In this document: piece by piece, positions 5,590 through 7,302 of the stretch | Numbering within the stretch: the first letter of the stretch is position 1 | How the letters are laid out: every line of letters begins with the position of its first letter | Origin: Methanoregulaceae archaeon | GTDB taxonomy: Archaea; Halobacteriota; Methanomicrobia; Methanomicrobiales; Methanospirillaceae | Direction: 5' to 3' | Assembly: GCA_028679325.1 (NCBI GenBank) | Contig: JAJRBS010000056.1 | Location: 1 to 7,302 of the forward strand | DNA length: 7,302 bases | Made by a program: the position numbers and the translations under genes | Notes under the pieces: generated by a model | What the model was told of the DNA's origin: nothing | What the model saw: the letters and a program-made list of their open reading frames with translations, nothing else | Database searches by the model: none

Positions 5590-5745
5590 TAAAAATATCG
5601 AAACGATAACAGAAGTCTCAGTCTTGTGCTGTAGAGCCTTACAGCTACTAAGGTTCTCAGGCCGGACTATGACGGGGTGAGCCCTTCATGGTGGCTTGTC
5701 GGGCTTTCGAGCCTCTACGGCGAAAGGTGGGTTTCTGTTTTTTAT
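5590..5745 (+). ncRNA. Candidate structured 5' leader RNA (possible riboswitch-like element)
   Basis: No reading frame explains this stretch, but it folds well by eye. P1: 5608-5618 pairs with 5729-5739 (11 bp including three G-U pairs; the outer seven are AACAGAA with TTCTGTT) and encloses about 110 bases. P2: GCTGTA 5628-5633 with TACAGC 5640-5645, six-base loop. P3: AGG 5651-5653 and CTCA 5656-5659 with TGAG 5678-5681 and CCT 5683-5685, with inner CCG/CGG. P4: GGGCT 5701-5705 with AGCCT 5710-5714 around a TTCG tetraloop, extendable to 5696-5720. The 3' strand of P1 runs into T6 (5738-5743), then the GGAG ribosome binding site at 5746. This is the architecture of a cis-acting switch or stable leader. 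I recognise no known class; energies and covariation were not computed. Confidence 0.55.
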
Positions 5746-5756
5746 GGAGTGATGAT

Positions 5757-7302
5757 ATGCAAGTCAATGGAGAATCAATAGCTCTCGTGCTCATAGCGAG
5801 CCTTCTTCTGATATGTTCCGCAAGCGGGGCAGCGCAGGTGGCATCATACACCCTTCCTGTCTGCTTCATCGAGAACAATGGACAGATCGATGAACAGGTC
5901 CTCTACTTTGCCGACACCACGGATTATTCCGTGTACCTGACAAAGCAGGGAAATGTGATCAGCACTGCTGGACCTCTCACAGCGGTTCAGATCTCATATC
6001 TCGGATCTAATCCCCTGCCAGAACTTGGGGGAGAAGGCATTCTTCCCGGGAAGGCCAACTTCCTGATCGGGGATGATGAGAGCTCGTGGATAACAGGAGT
6101 CCCCCTGTTCGAATCGGTCCGGTACAAGGACCTCTATCCCGGCACCGATCTCGTCTTTCACGGCGGAGTAAACAGCCTGAAGAGTGAATATATTCTTTCT
6201 CCGGGAGCGGATCCGTCGCTCATCAGGATGCGATACTCCGGACAGGAAAAGCTCTCCCTTGATGCAGCCGGAAATCTCCTGGTCACCACCTCTGCAGGTA
6301 CCTTCACTGAGACTGAGCCCTACGCCTATCAGGTCGTTGATGGGCTGGAGGTTCCGGTACCGTGCAAGTTCGTGACGATGAATACCGGAATCCTAACCTT
6401 TGCCACAGGTGCTTACCAGAAGGACCTTCCTCTCGTCATTGATCCTGCATACAACTTTTCTACGTACCTCGGTGGGAGCAGGGACGACAGGGGCAGCGGG
6501 ATTGGCATGGATGACGCCGGAAATGTGTATGTTGTCGGCACAACGCACTCGACCGACTTCCCCCTTGCGAATTCTCCGGCTTACCAGGAAAAACTGAACG
6601 GTAGCAGTGATATCTTTGCCTCCAAGTTCAGCCCCGATGGGACGATACTTTATTATTCGACGTACATCGGCGGGAACAATACCGATGTGGCAGGAAGCAT
6701 GGTTGTCCATAATATCTCGGGAGAAGTTACCTTTACCGGGTTTACCGAATCGGAAAACTACCCCCTGACGCCGACATTTGTTGTTCCGACAGGTGGGAAT
6801 TCCGACGCCATTGTGACTCGGTTGAATTCAGATGGATCCGATCTTGTCTGGTCCCGGCTGATAAACGGGAACAAGTCTGATACGGGGATGGGGATTGCCA
6901 TGAACGAGATATCCGGCGAGATAGTGGTGGTCGGATACACCAACTCGGATAATTTCCCCACATGGCCCGTAACAAACACCTTCCTGGGAGCAACCGATGG
7001 ATTTGTGGCCGAATTCGCCGCCGACGGTAATGTCATACTCTTCAGTTACCTAGGCGGCACGAATTATGATTGGGCAAATGCCGTGGCCCTCGTGCAGAAC
7101 GTCTCCGGTGATATATGGGTGACGGGAGAGACAAGGTCTGTAAACTTCCCGACCTCATCGGGGGCCTTTAGGAACACGAATCACGGTGGGAGCGACGCTT
7201 TCATCACGGAGCTCTTCTGGAGCAACCTTACCATAAATGCCTCCACTTATCTCGGAGGTTCCGGGAATGACGGGGCAACCGGTATTGCGCTTGATCCAAA
7301 CA
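5757..7302 (+). CDS. Secreted SBBP beta-propeller repeat protein, 5' part
   Basis: The first 515 codons of a secreted or surface protein that continues past the window. ATG 5757 follows GGAG (5746-5749) by 7 bases; the ATG at 5752 meets a stop after nine codons. Residues 1-27 form a signal peptide (VLIASLLLICSASGAA); LLIC is not a proper lipobox. Residues 36-230 match the N-terminal module (DUF7948 type) common before SBBP repeats, opening FIENNGQIDEQV and ending LPLVIDP. Beta-propeller repeats begin near 235 (STYLGGSRDD...GNVYVVG), 301 (STYIGG), 367 (SRLINGN), 429 (FSYLGG) and 496 (STYLGG, cut by the edge), each ending in a DFP/NFP-like turn. Eight N-x-S/T sequons lie in the propeller, none before residue 230. 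It probably acts outside the cell in adhesion or binding; the ligand is unknown. The structured leader suggests regulated expression. Confidence 0.9.
   Translation, partial: MQVNGESIALVLIASLLLICSASGAAQVASYTLPVCFIENNGQIDEQVLYFADTTDYSVYLTKQGNVISTAGPLTAVQISYLGSNPLPELGGEGILPGKANFLIGDDESSWITGVPLFESVRYKDLYPGTDLVFHGGVNSLKSEYILSPGADPSLIRMRYSGQEKLSLDAAGNLLVTTSAGTFTETEPYAYQVVDGLEVPVPCKFVTMNTGILTFATGAYQKDLPLVIDPAYNFSTYLGGSRDDRGSGIGMDDAGNVYVVGTTHSTDFPLANSPAYQEKLNGSSDIFASKFSPDGTILYYSTYIGGNNTDVAGSMVVHNISGEVTFTGFTESENYPLTPTFVVPTGGNSDAIVTRLNSDGSDLVWSRLINGNKSDTGMGIAMNEISGEIVVVGYTNSDNFPTWPVTNTFLGATDGFVAEFAADGNVILFSYLGGTNYDWANAVALVQNVSGDIWVTGETRSVNFPTSSGAFRNTNHGGSDAFITELFWSNLTINASTYLGGSGNDGATGIALDPN

Noticed and set aside
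5805..5819. Possible lipoprotein lipobox (LLIC) in the SBBP signal peptide
   Set aside because: The residue before Cys is Ile instead of Gly, Ala or Ser, and an ordinary small-residue cleavage region (SGAA) follows.
5657..5878. A 73-codon minus-strand frame across the leader and SBBP start
   Set aside because: It opposes the signal peptide coding region, lacks a ribosome binding site and looks non-native; the plus-strand RNA structure explains the leader better.

Overview
The window looks like chromosomal DNA from a methanogenic archaeon, most likely of the order Methanomicrobiales. This is inferred from several things together: archaeal TATA-type promoters, strong GGAG-type ribosome binding sites, T-run terminators without GC hairpins, and gene content (a DUF350-type membrane protein, a secreted SBBP beta-propeller protein, a DUF2226-like protein, a class II LysRS). 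No marker gene fixes the genus. There are no tRNA or rRNA genes, transposases, CRISPR arrays or phage genes.

Layout. Positions 1-1390 (minus strand) hold the start of an ABC-2 exporter operon: an ATPase gene overlapping by ATGA a permease gene that leaves the window at base 1. Positions 1638-2267 (minus, possibly extending to 2426) encode a poorly known cytoplasmic protein resembling the archaeal DUF2226 family. Positions 2268-2841 are AT-rich spacer with several perfect inverted repeats. Positions 2842-3159 (plus) encode a minimal HEAT-repeat protein. Positions 3348-4874 (plus) encode class II lysyl-tRNA synthetase. Convergent to it, 4897-5382 (minus) encodes a four-helix membrane protein built from two tandem copies of one DUF350-like unit. 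Positions 5383-5756 are a divergent control region with two good TATA boxes. From 5757 to the window edge (plus) runs the first 515 codons of a secreted beta-propeller protein.

The genes do not form one pathway: housekeeping (LysRS), export (ABC), membrane (DUF350) and cell-surface (SBBP) functions lie side by side. The most interesting element is the roughly 165-base 5' leader of the SBBP gene. It can fold into an 11-bp closing helix around three hairpins, with the helix's 3' strand running into a U6 tract and then the ribosome binding site. Repeated GAGCC and GGCTT elements allow competing pairings. This looks like a cis-regulatory RNA that I cannot assign to a known class.
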